Made by a program: the position numbers and the translations under genes. From contig PUQB01000407.1 in assembly GCA_003024785.1 (NCBI GenBank), forward strand, positions 165,673 to 229,672: DNA of 64,000 bases. The letters run 5' to 3'. The stretch's first letter is position 1, and each line of letters begins with the position of its first letter. This document shows positions 51,591-63,590 of the stretch, piece after piece. This stretch comes from Selaginella tamariscina. Lineage: Eukaryota > Streptophyta > Lycopodiopsida > Selaginellales > Selaginellaceae. The notes under the pieces were generated by a model, which saw only the letters and a program-made list of their open reading frames with translations, had not been told where the DNA came from and made no database searches.

Positions 51591-52780
51591 TAACCCAATT
51601 GTTACACCCTAATTTGGATCCTTAACCCAACTATTTAATGACCTTGTTATCATTAACTTGGTGAGTTTATCCCTTATTTGGATCCTTAACCCAATTGTTA
51701 TCCTTAATATAAGAGGTAAGATATCAATTGTTAAATGACAAGTTTAGGATATATTTGGATTAGGTAGGATATCAATGATTGACTCCTGGTGTCCATGACA
51801 CACACAAACACACACAATATAAACTTATTAATATTCTTAACTTGGTGAGTTTCTTTAACCCAATTATATCCTTAATGTGGTGAGTTATCCTTAAGCTTAT
51901 GCTTGAGATTAACAATTTATTGAACCTGAGTTTATCCCTAATTCGGACCTTCAACACAATTGTTATCCTTAACTTTATGAGTTTATCTCTAAGTTGAATC
52001 TTTAATCATTTATTATCCTTAACTTGATAAGCTTATCCCTATGTTGGACCCTTAACTTAGTTGATATTCTTAACCTAGTAAGTTTATTTCTAAATTGAAC
52101 CTTAACCTAATTGTTATTGTTATTTTTAACCTAATGAGTTTATCCTTATAACCCAATTATTATTTTTAATTGGTGAGTTTATCCTAAGTTGGATCTTTAA
52201 CCCAGTTATTATTCTTAACTTGGTGAGTTTATTCTTAAATTAGACCCTTAACCCAATTGTTATTCTTAACTTAGTGAGTTTATCCTAAGCTAGACCCTTA
52301 ACCTAATTGTTATTCTTAACATGGTTCTTAACCTAATTGTTATCTTTAACTTGATGAGTTTATCTTTAATCTAGATTCTTAACTCACCTTAACCTTATCA
52401 GTTTAGAATAACCGTTAGTTTGAATTTAAAATAACCGTTGAATAAAATTTAAGATAATTGTCAGATGGAATTTAGGATGGCCATTGATGGAGAAATTTAA
52501 GATGGCTATTAAATAGGATTTAAGATGGGGCGTTCATAACAAACACACACATAATAAATGGTTATTGATGGGGCATTCATGACAAACACACATATAAGAT
52601 AGTAACACATGCTCACATTGGTAGGCTTAGTTATTTAACTATTTAATAGACTTTTAACCCAATTGTTATTTTTAACATAATGAATGTATACCTAAGTTGA
52701 ATCCTTAATCAATGAGTTTATCTTAAGTTGGACCCTTAACCTAGTTATTATTCTTAATTTATTAGCTTAAGTTATTATTA
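51591..52780. repeat. degenerate minisatellite, period about 50-60 bases
   Basis: The unit is like 'cccttaacccaattgttatt' followed by 'cttaacttggtgagtttatc' and 'cctaagttgga'. At least ten imperfect copies run from 51,590 to 52,370, with two more at 52,650-52,760. A few other stretches (52,380-52,620) interrupt it. Confidence 0.8.
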
Positions 52781-52824
52781 TAGTTTTTACTATGACTTGA
52801 CCCTTTACTTTGAAGGTTGAATGT

Positions 52825-53666
52825 TGTTATCTATTGGATTATGTGACGAACCCTAGATGTAGTGAGAAACAGTCCCACTTAGTGCACTTAGGTGTTTAGG
52901 GGTAGTCACTTGATATTTCGAAAAACTCTAGACAAAGGTAGCACTTACCTTTTAGAAAACTCTCCCTCGATTTTACGTTTCAGTTAGATTTTCCTCAAAT
53001 AGTATAACTTGTCAAAAGGTTAGGGACACCCCTAGGGTTGACCTAACCCTAGGGCTACCCTAACCCCACGCATTTTGACATTTTGTGCCAACCCACTTAC
53101 TCAATTAGGAAAACAAGGAGGGGGGGCTACGTCACATAAATAAGGTAGAGTATATGTAGTGAAAGTTCTTAAATTTAAAAGAAGCTCGTTATTCTTTTAC
53201 CGATGCAAGCTAAGCTTGTGAAGGCACAACTCTTGTTGTGCCGCCCTAACCACACGACAAGGGTACGTCCCACCTTCAAGTTAGCCTACCCTTATTGTTG
53301 GCAAAATTTCGCCCTTGTGACTAGGTACATCATGTCCAAGGAGTTAGCCAATTCTTTAGTCTATTTACCCGCTCGCAAGCCTAAAAAGGATTGCCCGAGT
53401 TCACGTTCTACAAAACTATTAAATGAGGCCTTGCTTTGGCCACTTCATCCATGCCAAGTTAGGAATGATACTTGTAGCTTGGCTAGCCCACACATTCTGA
53501 TTCACAAGGTGAGCCTTGATCATGGACTTGACCAACTAAGGATGTGATTTCCTAAGAGACGAGTTACTAATACAGGTACTTTACCAGATTATGGGGTTTC
53601 TAGAAAGGGATTCCAAGGTTGGCATCTAGCAAGTTGCCTTTGTGGCACTTGGTAAAAACTTTGATA
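52825..53666 (+). repeat. 5' LTR
   Basis: It starts TGTTATCTATTGGATTATGT and ends near the primer-binding site. It matches 58,403-59,279 with many substitutions. The open frame at 53,203-53,547 lies in the LTR and is not a gene. Confidence 0.85.
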
Positions 53667-53997
53667 ATTGGTATTGGAGTTTGTTCTCTGCAGTCAGTAG
53701 GACTGCCTAAAGTTATAGGGTATTTCAGCGTTTAGATAACTTTAAAAATTCTTGAATTACTCTATCACTTTCAGTTGACATATTTGTATTTTGCACATAG
53801 AGTTTAATCTTATGAGTTATCAATCTTTGGAGAACACTTGCTCAACGAGTCGACGTGAGATTTTAAGTATGTCCAAAAGTCTTGTGCTAGTTTAAGCTGA
53901 TGTGTATGGGTGTACAACCTGTGCAGAGTGTTTCCAACTTCATATTGGGAATATTCCAAAGCATATTCTCTAAGTGTTGAAACTAGGGTTCAATACG

Positions 53998-55230
53998 ATG
54001 AGCAAGAAAAAGCAACTAGAGCCTGAGGCAGAAAGGCTGTCGCAGAGGCTCAAAATGAGAAGATGGATGAAGCTAACCTAGGTCGACCTCCTAGGCTTAG
54101 ACAACGGCCTGGTTGGCAGAAAATAATGATGGATGCCCTAAACAAACTTTAAGGAAATATTTTCGGGTTGAACAATCGAATTGATAATGTTGTCGTTCGG
54201 ATTTCAGCAGCTACCGCAGTACCAAATGTTCTACAACTAGACACACAGAAAAAGAAGAAGCATGATTCAAAGTCAAGTTTCTCTGGATCGGATTCTTCAG
54301 CATATGAAGGTGGCAGTGGTCCCAGTAAATTCAAGCTAGTTAAATCTTTGGATTTTATGAGTTCAAAAAACTATAAAGTTCTAGATGAATAATTATATAA
54401 TATGGAAAGTTATTTCGAGGTTGCTTTTGTAAGAAAGACAGAGAGGGTTGCGTGTACCAAGCAGTTTCTCAAATGAGAAATTAAGACTTGGTGGCGGATT
54501 ATTGATGGTGAACGTGCATACCGAAATAACTGGAAACACATGAAAAAGAAGATTAAAAAGCAATATATGTCAGATGACATTGGATTGCAATTGCGTGCTA
54601 ATTTGATAACTTGTAAACAAGAAATTCAGGGAAACACGGTGGACTATGTTTACCAATTCGAAAGTGTATAGCATTTGGTCCAAACATGAGTGATGATGAA
54701 GCTCGAAGTTGCTTCATGGCTAACTTGAATGAAAAGACGCAAAAGGAGATCCTAAGGTCAAGCTATCGGGAATGTCAGGAGGCAGCCCAAAAAGTTACTT
54801 ATGGCATATTGTTAGAAGACTTGTACAATAAGGGCGAGGAATCAAAACCTAAACTGCGGAGCTATCCTCCAACGTCTAGGTTCAAAAGGTTTGATAAACA
54901 ACCAAATCAATCACCATCAATTCGAAGTGCAAATTCCTTTGTCGACCGTTCCAAGTTTTCGGACACATTAAGACCCATTATATCTTCAAAACCGTTAGGG
55001 TTACCACCACCTCAACAGGACAAGGGCTCGGCTTCAAAGTCCTTTCCTCCACGTTTGCAAGTGGAGTTCCAAAATGTTATAATTATAACAAGTCTGGTCA
55101 TTTTACTAGAAAATGTCAGGCACCTTCACAATAATCAGGTCATTTCAAGGCGATGGTAGAAGAGGAAGTTGTTGAACCTGAAATGCTTGAAGATTCGAAA
55201 GATGAATCAGAAGAGGTAATGTTGTGCCAA
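53998..55230 (+). pseudogene. gag remnant with altered zinc knuckle
   Basis: Capsid-like stretches near 54,500-54,680 (RNNWKHMKKKIKKQYMSDDI, QGNTVDYVYQFESV) and 54,686-55,000 (MSDDEARSCFMANLNEKTQK). A nucleocapsid knuckle near 55,070-55,110 reads CYNYNKSGHFTRKC: the second cysteine of CCHC is a tyrosine. It is split over frames. The gag protein would coat the element's RNA. Confidence 0.75.
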
Positions 55231-55540
55231 ACATAACCTGCCTTATTCGCTATTCAAAACAAAATTGACGCTTTGCTATATTTGACAGGAAGGATATGAG
55301 GGGACTGAGTCAGAATGATGATTAATATTGGAACAATATACAACTTCATATCGAGTTAATAATATATTAAGGGCAGTTCCTATCCAAATCAAAAGTTGAA
55401 AGGCTAAGTTAGACTTAATTGTCTTTAATATAATGGGGTTTAACTTTGTGTTGGGTATTGGAATGGTTTTATAAACATGTAGTCAAAATAAGGGATAATC
55501 AATTACATTAGCTGCGAACAAGGAGGATGTTAGATGAACA

Positions 55541-56380
55541 ATGTTCAGGATGGAAACACTAATTAATAAGGATTGGAATCCTATGTTCCTCACCTTAACT
55601 CAGTTGCGTAAGACGGTTAGACATCGGGAATGTATATTTCTTGCAATGGTTTTAAATATCGGTAAGGTCAAAATAAGGGATGGTCAAGAATCTGTTCCTT
55701 GTCCCATTTTGGAAATCTTAAACATGTTTAAGAACATGTTGCCAAAAGACTTACTGCATGAGCTACCTCCACGTCGAAGTGTGGATCATAGAATAGAAAT
55801 TCTACCAAGTTCATTTACCGGCAAGAGCCCCTTATCGATTAAATCCTCAAGAGTTGATGGATAATTGACGGAATTGATTGGTCGAGGACATATTTGGCCT
55901 AGCCAATCCCCATATAAAATGCCAATCCTATTTGTAATAAAAAAAATGGTACAATGTAGATGTGTGTGGATTATTAAGCGTTGAATGGGATAACCATCAA
56001 AAATAAGTATCCTTTTTCACAAGTGGATGACTTATTTGATAGGCTATCAAAAATGAAGTATTTTTCAAGAATAAATTTGAGATCTGGGTACTATCAGATT
56101 CGGGTAGCAGAGAATGATATTGAGAAGACTGCTTTTCGAACGCGTTATGGATCATTCGAGTTTTTAGTTTTGCCATTCAAGTTATGCAATGCTCCAGCAA
56201 CTTTTTGCACAATTATGAATGATGTGTTTAGAGACTATCTAGACGAGTTTCTAGTGGTGTATTGAGGAAGAATCAGTTATATGCTAAGGAAAGCAAGTGC
56301 GCATTTGGTCAAACCAAGATAGACTTCTTGGGCCACCCGATATCATGTGGGAAAGTTGCGATGGATCTAAAGAAAGTTTA
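55541..56380 (+). pseudogene. reverse transcriptase remnant lacking the YxDD box
   Basis: 55,541-55,970 holds the region before the polymerase core (LPKDLLHELPPRRSVDHRIE). 55,981-56,265 holds the core: [65 protein letters not shown]. At 56,261 the sequence jumps straight to [20 protein letters not shown], so the catalytic FxDD box and about 40 residues are deleted. It cannot work as a polymerase. Confidence 0.88.
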
Positions 56381-56459
56381 AGCTATTACTGAGTGGACTA
56401 TTCGGAAAGATGTGCATGAAGTCAAATCATCTCTTGGTCTGATATGTTATTACCCATGT

Positions 56460-56965
56460 TCATAAAAGATTACTCAAAGATAGCAGCCCCATTGACAGAT
56501 CTCACGAAGAACATTCCATAGCATTGGACTCCAAAGTGTCAGCGTGTGTTTGTCAAACTCAAAGAAGTGAGCCGGTTTTGCATTACCCATCTTTGAAGAT
56601 CCATTTGAGGTAGAGTGTAATGCTTTCAACTTTGCAATTGGTGGTGTATTACAACAAAAAGGACATCCCATGTCTTTTTTCTCAAAGAAGTTGGATGCCA
56701 CACAAATTCGATGGCTTATTCACGAAAAAGAAATGTATGTTATTGTTGCTTTCTTAGAGTATTGGCGTCATTATCTTTTAAGTCATGGTACTATGGTTTG
56801 GATAGATAATGTAACTCTAAGGTACTTTAAAATGCAGCAGAAGTTATCATAAAAGTATGTTAAATGGCAACAAAAGTTAGCGCAATTTTAGCCTGATCTC
56901 AAATATAAAACTGGAAAAGACAATGTGATAGCTGATGCACTTAGTAGGAAGGGTCATGAGTTAAG
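56460..56965 (+). pseudogene. RNase H remnant
   Basis: Read in shifting frames: KDYSKIAAPLTDLTKN, PFEVECNAFNFAIGGVLQQK, GHPMSFFSKKLDATQIRW, HEKEMYVIVAFLEYWRHYLL and KYKTGKDNVIADALSRKG, the usual order for a Ty3 RNase H. One stop lies near 56,849. Confidence 0.85.
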
Positions 56966-56984
56966 AAGTTACAGTGTATACTGA

Positions 56985-57480
56985 TTCTGGAGCAACCATT
57001 TCAAAGTGTTACTTTGGACTTTGTCACAGGGTTGCCAAAATCTTATGGTTTCAATGCTCTTATGATAATGGTCGATCGGTTTTCAAAGGTTGCTTATTTC
57101 ATTCCAATTGTAAAGACAGTGAATGCAAAACAAGCATCAAAGTTATTCTTTCAAGAGGTCATAATAGTTTGATTGAGATCCTTAGTTTACAAGTAAGTTC
57201 TGGGGAATGTTGTTTAAATAGTTTGGTACAATACTGAGGTTTAGTATGACTTACCATCCGCAAACAAATGGTCAAATAAAGAGGGCGAACCAACAAGTTG
57301 AGAACTATCTTAGATGCTATGTTCTATGATCAACTTGATTGGGTTAAACACTTGGATATGGTTAAGATATGTTATAATAACTCGACACACACTGCAATTG
57401 AGTGTAGCCCGATAAAAGTGTTAACTGGGAATAAATGTGGTATTCCTTAGAGTATGGTATTACTAAAAGACAATGTTAAT
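56985..57480 (+). pseudogene. integrase core remnant
   Basis: FQSVTLDFVTGLPKSYGFNA and MIMVDRFSKVAYFIPIVKTV carry the first catalytic Asp region. YHPQTNGQIKRANQQVENYL (near 57,250) is the region with the catalytic Glu position. Stops and shifts lie between. The N-terminal zinc-binding part was not found. Confidence 0.85.
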
Positions 57481-57858
57481 CGAGTTTCCTTTGTAGCAGA
57501 GCCCACTAGACAGTTGTATCATAGATGGGAAGCTTCTCGTCAAGTGATGACTGCAGCACAAGAAAAGTATCATCAATAATACGATAAGCATTGACGGGAT
57601 GTAGAGTATCAGGTTGGAAATATGATATTATTGAATACCAAAAACCTGAAGTTTCAACGGCTAGTTCTATCGCACTACATAATTTACAATGATATGCAAA
57701 TTTTTTTTTTATAGAAATTGTGTAATGATGATTTTTATATGGACTTTACATACACAATGTATTTTATGTCAATTTGCTCGAACCATTCCACAAGGATGAG
57801 AAACATCGCAAAGATATGAAAACTTACATCGGCTTCATGAGTTGATCAACGATATGAA

Positions 57859-58048
57859 GGAGTTTGAAGTTAAATCAATTTTGGATGCAAAGAATATTAA
57901 ATGCGAAGGGTCACAGAAATGTAAACGTGAATATCTTATTAAGTGGAAGGGTTACCCGGCATGCGAATCAACATGGGAATCATTAAAACATATGTAGAAC
58001 GCGATAAAGTTGGTGAATGAGTTTAAGGCAAGGTCTCAAGCTGATTAA
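57859..58048 (+). pseudogene. chromodomain remnant
   Basis: EFEVKSILDAKNIKCEGSQK, then REYLIKWKGYPACESTWESL. The aromatic residues that read methylated histone tails in chromodomains are kept at F/Y, W and W. One TAG lies near 57,996. This domain defines the element as a chromovirus; it would guide insertion to heterochromatin. Confidence 0.88.
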
Positions 58049-58402
58049 AAAATAAAGTTTTATTTTTTCTTAACCCAGTGGCTGACAAATAACATTAACT
58101 AGAGGCCTCCAATATAAATTCTAGTTAACTTAAAAAAATTAATTAACTTGTTATCTATGTTGGGTGACAAACTTTGCAGATGTGCAAAAGGTCTCCAAGT
58201 AACTTCATATCGCAGATGGTGCCTCTGGTAGCTAAGCTCACCGCTTAGTAAACGACGGTTCTTAAGTACTTGGCTTCGCATAATGCAAGGGGTAATGAAA
58301 GTTATGTGAACTTTTTGCTTACTCCACATAGAGTGATTAGCGTTAGTTTTCAATTAATTTTTTCTAACCTAATCTAGTGTTGGAGTTGAACATCAACGAG
58401 GA

Positions 58403-59279
58403 TGTTACCTATTAAATTATGTGACGAACCCTAGATGTAGTTAGAAACAACCCCGCTTAATGCACTTAGGTGTTTAAGGGTAGTCCAACCGGATGTGACT
58501 AGATATCTCAAGAAACTCTAGGTGAAGATAGCACTTACTTTCTAGAAAACTCTCCCTCGGTTTGACGTTCTAATTAGATTTTCCTCAAAGAGTATAGCTT
58601 GTCAAAAGGGTTAGGGACATCCTAGGGTTGACCTAACCCCACCCCCCTAGGGGCTAGGTTTAGGCTTAGTAGGTTTAGGTCATCTCTGGCATTCCATGCC
58701 AGCCCACTTACTCAATTAGGAAAACAGGGGGGCGTTCCGTCACATAAATAAGGTAGAGTATATGTAGTGAGAATTCCTGAGTTCAAAAAAAAGCTCGTTA
58801 TTCTCCTATCGATGTAAGCTAAACTTATGTCGTCAATTTAGCTTGCATCGTCAAGGCCCATTGTGCCGCCCTAACTTTTACACAGTAGGGGTATATCTCA
58901 CCTTGAATTAACCTACCCTTATTATTGACAGGATTTCGCCCTTGTGATCAGGTACGTCACGTCCAAGAAGTTAGCCAATTCTTTGGTCTGTTTACCTGCT
59001 CGCAAGCCTTGAAAGGATTGCACAAGTTCACGTTTCATAAAACTAATGAATGAGGCCTTGCTCCAGCTGCCTCATCCATGCCATATTAAAAACAATACTT
59101 GCATCTCGGCTAACCCACACATTCTGACTCACGAGGTAAACCTTGATCATGGACTTGGCCAACTGAGGGTGTGAGTTTTTAAGAGGCGGGTTCCTAATAC
59201 GGATGGGTTTTTAGAGAGGGATTCTAGAGTTGGCATTTGGCAAGCTACCTTTGTGGCACTAGATAAAAACTCTGATAGT
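58403..59279 (+). repeat. 3' LTR
   Basis: It starts TGTTACCTATTAAATTATGT. It has a small extra inverted stretch near 58,820-58,860 (gtaagctaaac, then tttagcttgc) absent from the 5' copy. Confidence 0.85.
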
Positions 59280-59284
59280 TACTT

Positions 59285-59640
59285 TATGTAATAACTTAAC
59301 TATCTCTTAAAAACTATTGTGTAACTTCTCTTAACTCTCTCAAGTTGTTGTATGTTTCTCTCTTTTAAGTATATAATAACTTAACTCTCTTCTCTAATAC
59401 GTTTAAAGAGTCATACAACTTAAGTTTTAAGTATGGAATAATTTAACTCTCTCCCCTTCTTTAATATTCTAATATGTTTAAAGAGTCTTACAATTTAAGT
59501 TTTAATTATATAATAATTTAGCTCTCTCCCCCTTTATAATACTATAATATGTTCAAAAGTCCTACAACTTAAGTTAATGTATATATGTATGTGATAACTT
59601 TTAACTCTTTTATTCTCTTTCAAGTTATTATGTATATAAC
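59285..59640. repeat. tandem repeat, period about 90-100 bases
   Basis: Three to four imperfect units of 'taacttaactctctc', 'aatatgtttaaagagt' and 'cttacaacttaagtttt', directly after the 3' LTR. It is probably part of the host sequence that the chromovirus split. Confidence 0.6.
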
Positions 59641-59799
59641 ATATAGAATCATTTTCTCTTTCAATATGTCAAGTTACTGTGTATATGTGATAAATTTTTT
59701 CTTTTAACTCTCTTAAATTATTATGAGTTTATAATAACTTAACTTGTTTCCACTCTTTTTTCCTTTTTCAAAAGTTATTATTGTGTCAAAACTGTTTAG

Positions 59800-61870
59800 G
59801 AAATTTAGAATATCCATCTAATGAATTATATAGAGAGTTTAGTGGATTATAAAGATAATACCATCAAATAAATTATATAGGAGTTTAGAATAACTATTTA
59901 ATAAATTATAAAGAGAGTTTATGGAATGAAGCCATTTTAATTTATAATTAGGATAGCCATTGGATGGGCCACGTGGGTTTAGAATTAAGATGGTTATTAA
60001 TTTCACATTTAAGATTTAAGATTATCATTAGATAAGATTTAGGATGACTGTTAATGACATAAACAGATATAGACACATTTATTATATAAGATTTTTAGTT
60101 CTTTGCAGCATTTTTTTTCAATTTGTAAAGAATATATTGAAAAGGAAATTTTGTATATAAGCATGGCGCAATACTATATAAACACTCAACACTTAAATAA
60201 CATTATTGCATACTAAATTATGCAAGTATATTCTTGCAACAATTTTCAATTTTATGTCATATGTATCAATTAATCAATTATAATTACAAGTGGTAACAAC
60301 GTCAGCATGACTTAGTCGAAAATGTTTTCTAAATTTATTTATGTGCTTTCTGAACTATTCAAATTTGTACATGTAACAAATAATACAATAAATAGAGAAA
60401 TAAAGTGTACTTTTTATTTTAAATTATATATAACTTAATTTAAAACATTAAGTTAAATATATTAATTTATATTTATTACATTATATTAAAATTACATTGT
60501 TAATTTTAAATTTCAATTGATATATTATACATTTAAACATTTTAATTTTAATTTTAAAATTAATATTGAATTTTTATGTTTAAATATAAATCTCATTGCT
60601 GAATTATATATTAAAATTAAAATATATTAAATTTTACTATTTATAAAATTAAAATTAACATTTGCTAGGATGTCATCACTTGTCTTATAAAGTGGGGATG
60701 ATAAATTTAATAATGTTCTTTTAAACTTAATTACATCTTCACTGTCTCGCCTTGTCATGTAATGCCCTTAATATGATAAATTTAATTGTGTTATTTTTAA
60801 TTTAATTTATTTTTGTCCTAGTAGTCTCTTCTTGTTGTTTCTACAAATGCTCTTTTTTAACTTTCTTTAATAATAAAATATACTATTGTATTTCTAAACA
60901 TATTTATGTTACAGAATTTTAAAATTATTTGAGAATATATGAATTTTATTTTTAAAATTTATAAAAAATTATTCTCAATTTCAAAAAACAGCTCAAAACT
61001 TGACTTTTTATGTATATAGCTTACAGTGTATTCTCTGTACGTGCACATACACAAGCTATCCCAGGTCATTAATTTAGGGTATTTATGTAATGTATTAGTT
61101 ATTAAATGCAAGTTTATGGTATTTTCAATAACTTGCTTAAGCTGTTGTGTAATTATGAATAAATGCATAAAATAAATACAATGTATAGGACACTGATTGA
61201 GTATTTAAGCACACATCAAATGAATCGACATATACATATCCCCCAATTTGGTTACGTGATGATCCAACCTTATCACGTATCAAAGTACTTCCGATCTTGT
61301 GGCAGGAAGTCAACCGGGTAGATCCGATGGATAGGATTCAATATTTGATATATAAGATTGATTAAAAAAATTTAAGTAAAGATTTTATTATGTATGGGTG
61401 CTATGTAACGGTAATTGACACTTGGCATGAAAATTGATTTTATATAATAGATGATGATTAATTTTTTTGTATAGTGATTGAGTACAATTTATAGAATCCT
61501 GGTTAATAAGGAATATGGTGTTTCACAAACTATTCTGACATTATTGCTAAAAGAAACAAGTTGAAAACGTACCGTCTTGTTCCAAATGACATATTAACGC
61601 TTTTTATATATAATATGTAATAATAACATGTATAATAACTAACTGGAAAACAGGCGGTTGCAAATTTAAGAATATATTTGTGTCCTAAAAGGTTAGCCAC
61701 ATTTTGCACACCCGTTCTTATCATAAACTTGACGTGTTCCAAATGTTCTTTAGTTGCATTCAAATTCAGAACATTTATATAGGTGTTTATTCCAATATAA
61801 TCCATTGCCAAATTAATTAGTTAAAACATCAACTACAGTATTTGCTGTTAAAATTGTCTATATCTAATCT
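59800..61870. repeat. block Y, inverted copy
   Basis: Reverse complement of about 20,758-22,920, with scattered indels. It abuts inverted block X at about 61,870 through the word GAACTCATTAACAA in the reverse strand. No gene is seen; the open frames at 60,959-61,168 and 61,530-61,811 are in this non-coding repeat. Confidence 0.7.
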
Positions 61871-63590
61871 TATATTAATTTTAGTTTTTGTTAATGAGTT
61901 CTTAGAGTGACAAATAGTTGTAAATGAGTGTAACATAAGGCATTTTTGTATATTTCGTTTATATTTATACAGAAAATAAATTCTCAAGGATTAATGAAGC
62001 TTTTAGTTCAAACATGGGTCACACATTAATAAGGTAAATAATATACCTTAATAATTTTAAGGTCAGTTAACTATCATTTTGCAAATGTAATGAAATAGTT
62101 GAGAACATAGATTTTCAGTATTGCCTTGAGGTAAGAGAGGGTTTGGCGAAAATTTCTTGTGCCACATGTCAAAATGATAGAGTTCATGCAGGAAATGGAT
62201 AATAATGCAGCTCAAAACATTGTTACCATGGGGGCCACTTAGTTTTTTCATCATCATTTCTATTGGCTTCAGTTCTGAAATCAATTTTTTAGCGCCTGCA
62301 ATATCTGAATCTTGTAAGGATGATGTACAATTAAATGATAAAGGGATATGCAACGAGATAGTGTCAACAGATAAATGTGAAAGGGAACAAACAAGTGAGT
62401 TGCAAAGCATTCAAGAAGCAACGCTACCCCATGTTACCCATGGCCATATTGTGTTGTTGGATGTCAATAGTGTTTGCTTCATCGATAAAGGCTCGAGGAT
62501 AGGAAAAATAAAATCAAATAAGGAGATTTCATTCCTTGTCATGGTAAATTTGATATGATATTATTTTTTGTCTAGGGTTGGATCGTCTCTTTCAAAAGCT
62601 TAAGGAGATGGGTGCGCTTGTGGGGATTTGGTCATGCATGCAGATTCACAACTTAACACCGCTGTTGAATTTGCTTAAGAAACATTGTAGTGTTGCAGAA
62701 GAGGTGATTCGTAAAGATTGGATTTTTGACCAGCGAATGTGTTATAAACCTCTCGAATTTCACAATATAAAAAAGGAAAGCAAGCCATACTTCTTCAAGA
62801 ATGAAAAATAATTGGGACTCATGGGGAGATCAGTCGCTTAAGGATAATGAAGAATGCACATATCTTAGTGTAGACGACTCTCCTCAGAAGGCTATGCTCA
62901 ACCAAAACATTGCTTGTATTCATCCAATCACTTTCGATCCATATTCTGATACTATCATGGATGAGCTAGTGAACTACTTGGATACGTGCCTCAGAAAGAA
63001 GAATCTCGAAAATTTTGTGAGCAGTATCCACCGTATCATACATTTCCTAAGCTTTTCTTTTCGTGATTTTGAATTTTATAAAATGAAGGATAGCAACCGG
63101 GCGCTTTATAATATTATTCTTAAGGAACGTCAGTTTTTAGATGAGCCTTTATGCAGACCTTCTCTTATCACATCTTATGTATTAACAAGGATGGCAACTC
63201 CAATTGCATTCGTGAGAGTGTTAGGTGGTGGCAAACATCAAAATATTGACCAAAAATTCGATTAATCCGGAGAGTGATGATTTAGACAAAATGAGAAGAT
63301 TTTCTGTATGATAGGAAAGTATTTATAAAAAAATTAACATGTTGATAAGAAAATGATTTCATTTGTAATTATGTTTGATAGTATTTCTTAATTATTGTAA
63401 ACTATTTTTAGAATAATATGAATATTCTAAGATATTTAGGAATATTCCTTACTAAGTAAGGTTATTGAAGGATTAATTAATTAATTAATTAATATTAAGG
63501 CTTAATATTAATAATTAATTAATAATTAAAACTTAAGTATTAATTAATAATTTATTTTATATTCCCATTTTTACGTATCATGCCACTTTA
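61871..63590. repeat. block X, inverted copy of the composite element's left end
   Basis: Reverse complement of about 25,894-27,520. It ends at 63,590 with the terminal motif (cgtatcatgccactttag) next to the same host sequence (gttacaac) that follows the right end of the composite element at 39,790. Confidence 0.7.
62200..63265 (+). pseudogene. FCP1/NIF phosphatase-like protein (better copy)
   Basis: FCP1/NIF (HAD-type) phosphatases remove phosphate from serines, for example on the RNA polymerase II tail. Pieces in order: HIVLLDVNSVCFIDKGSRIG (the DxDxT position, with the second Asp an Asn), LDRLFQKLKEMGALVGIWSC, then a segment ending KKESKPYFFKN, and YLSVDDSPQKAMLNQNIACI followed by DELVNYLDTC. 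The DDSP-K motif and its surroundings are typical of the family; I know of nothing else with this order. The last 154 codons (62,801-63,265) are open. A frameshift lies near 62,806 and either a very short intron or another shift near 62,540-62,575. The C-terminal 80 residues match nothing I recognise. With Asn in the first motif, catalysis is doubtful. A decayed inverted copy lies at 26,250-27,240. Confidence 0.65.

Larger units (their letters stand above)
52825..59279 (+). mobile_element. Ty3/gypsy chromovirus LTR retrotransposon, decayed
   Basis: Two long direct repeats (52,825-53,666 and 58,403-59,279) bracket gag, reverse transcriptase, RNase H, integrase and chromodomain remnants in the order typical of Ty3/gypsy chromoviruses. 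A likely primer-binding site follows the 5' LTR at 53,669 (tggtattggagt, close to the initiator-Met tRNA type). All frames are broken by stops and shifts. The LTRs differ at many sites, so the insertion is not recent. It sits inside inverted block Y. Confidence 0.93.

Noticed and set aside
53203..53547. 114-codon open frame
   Set aside because: It lies in the 5' LTR of the chromovirus and the matching place in the 3' LTR is not open.
62063..62410. 115-codon minus-strand frame
   Set aside because: It is antisense to the FCP1-like remnant; the motif-bearing strand is plus.
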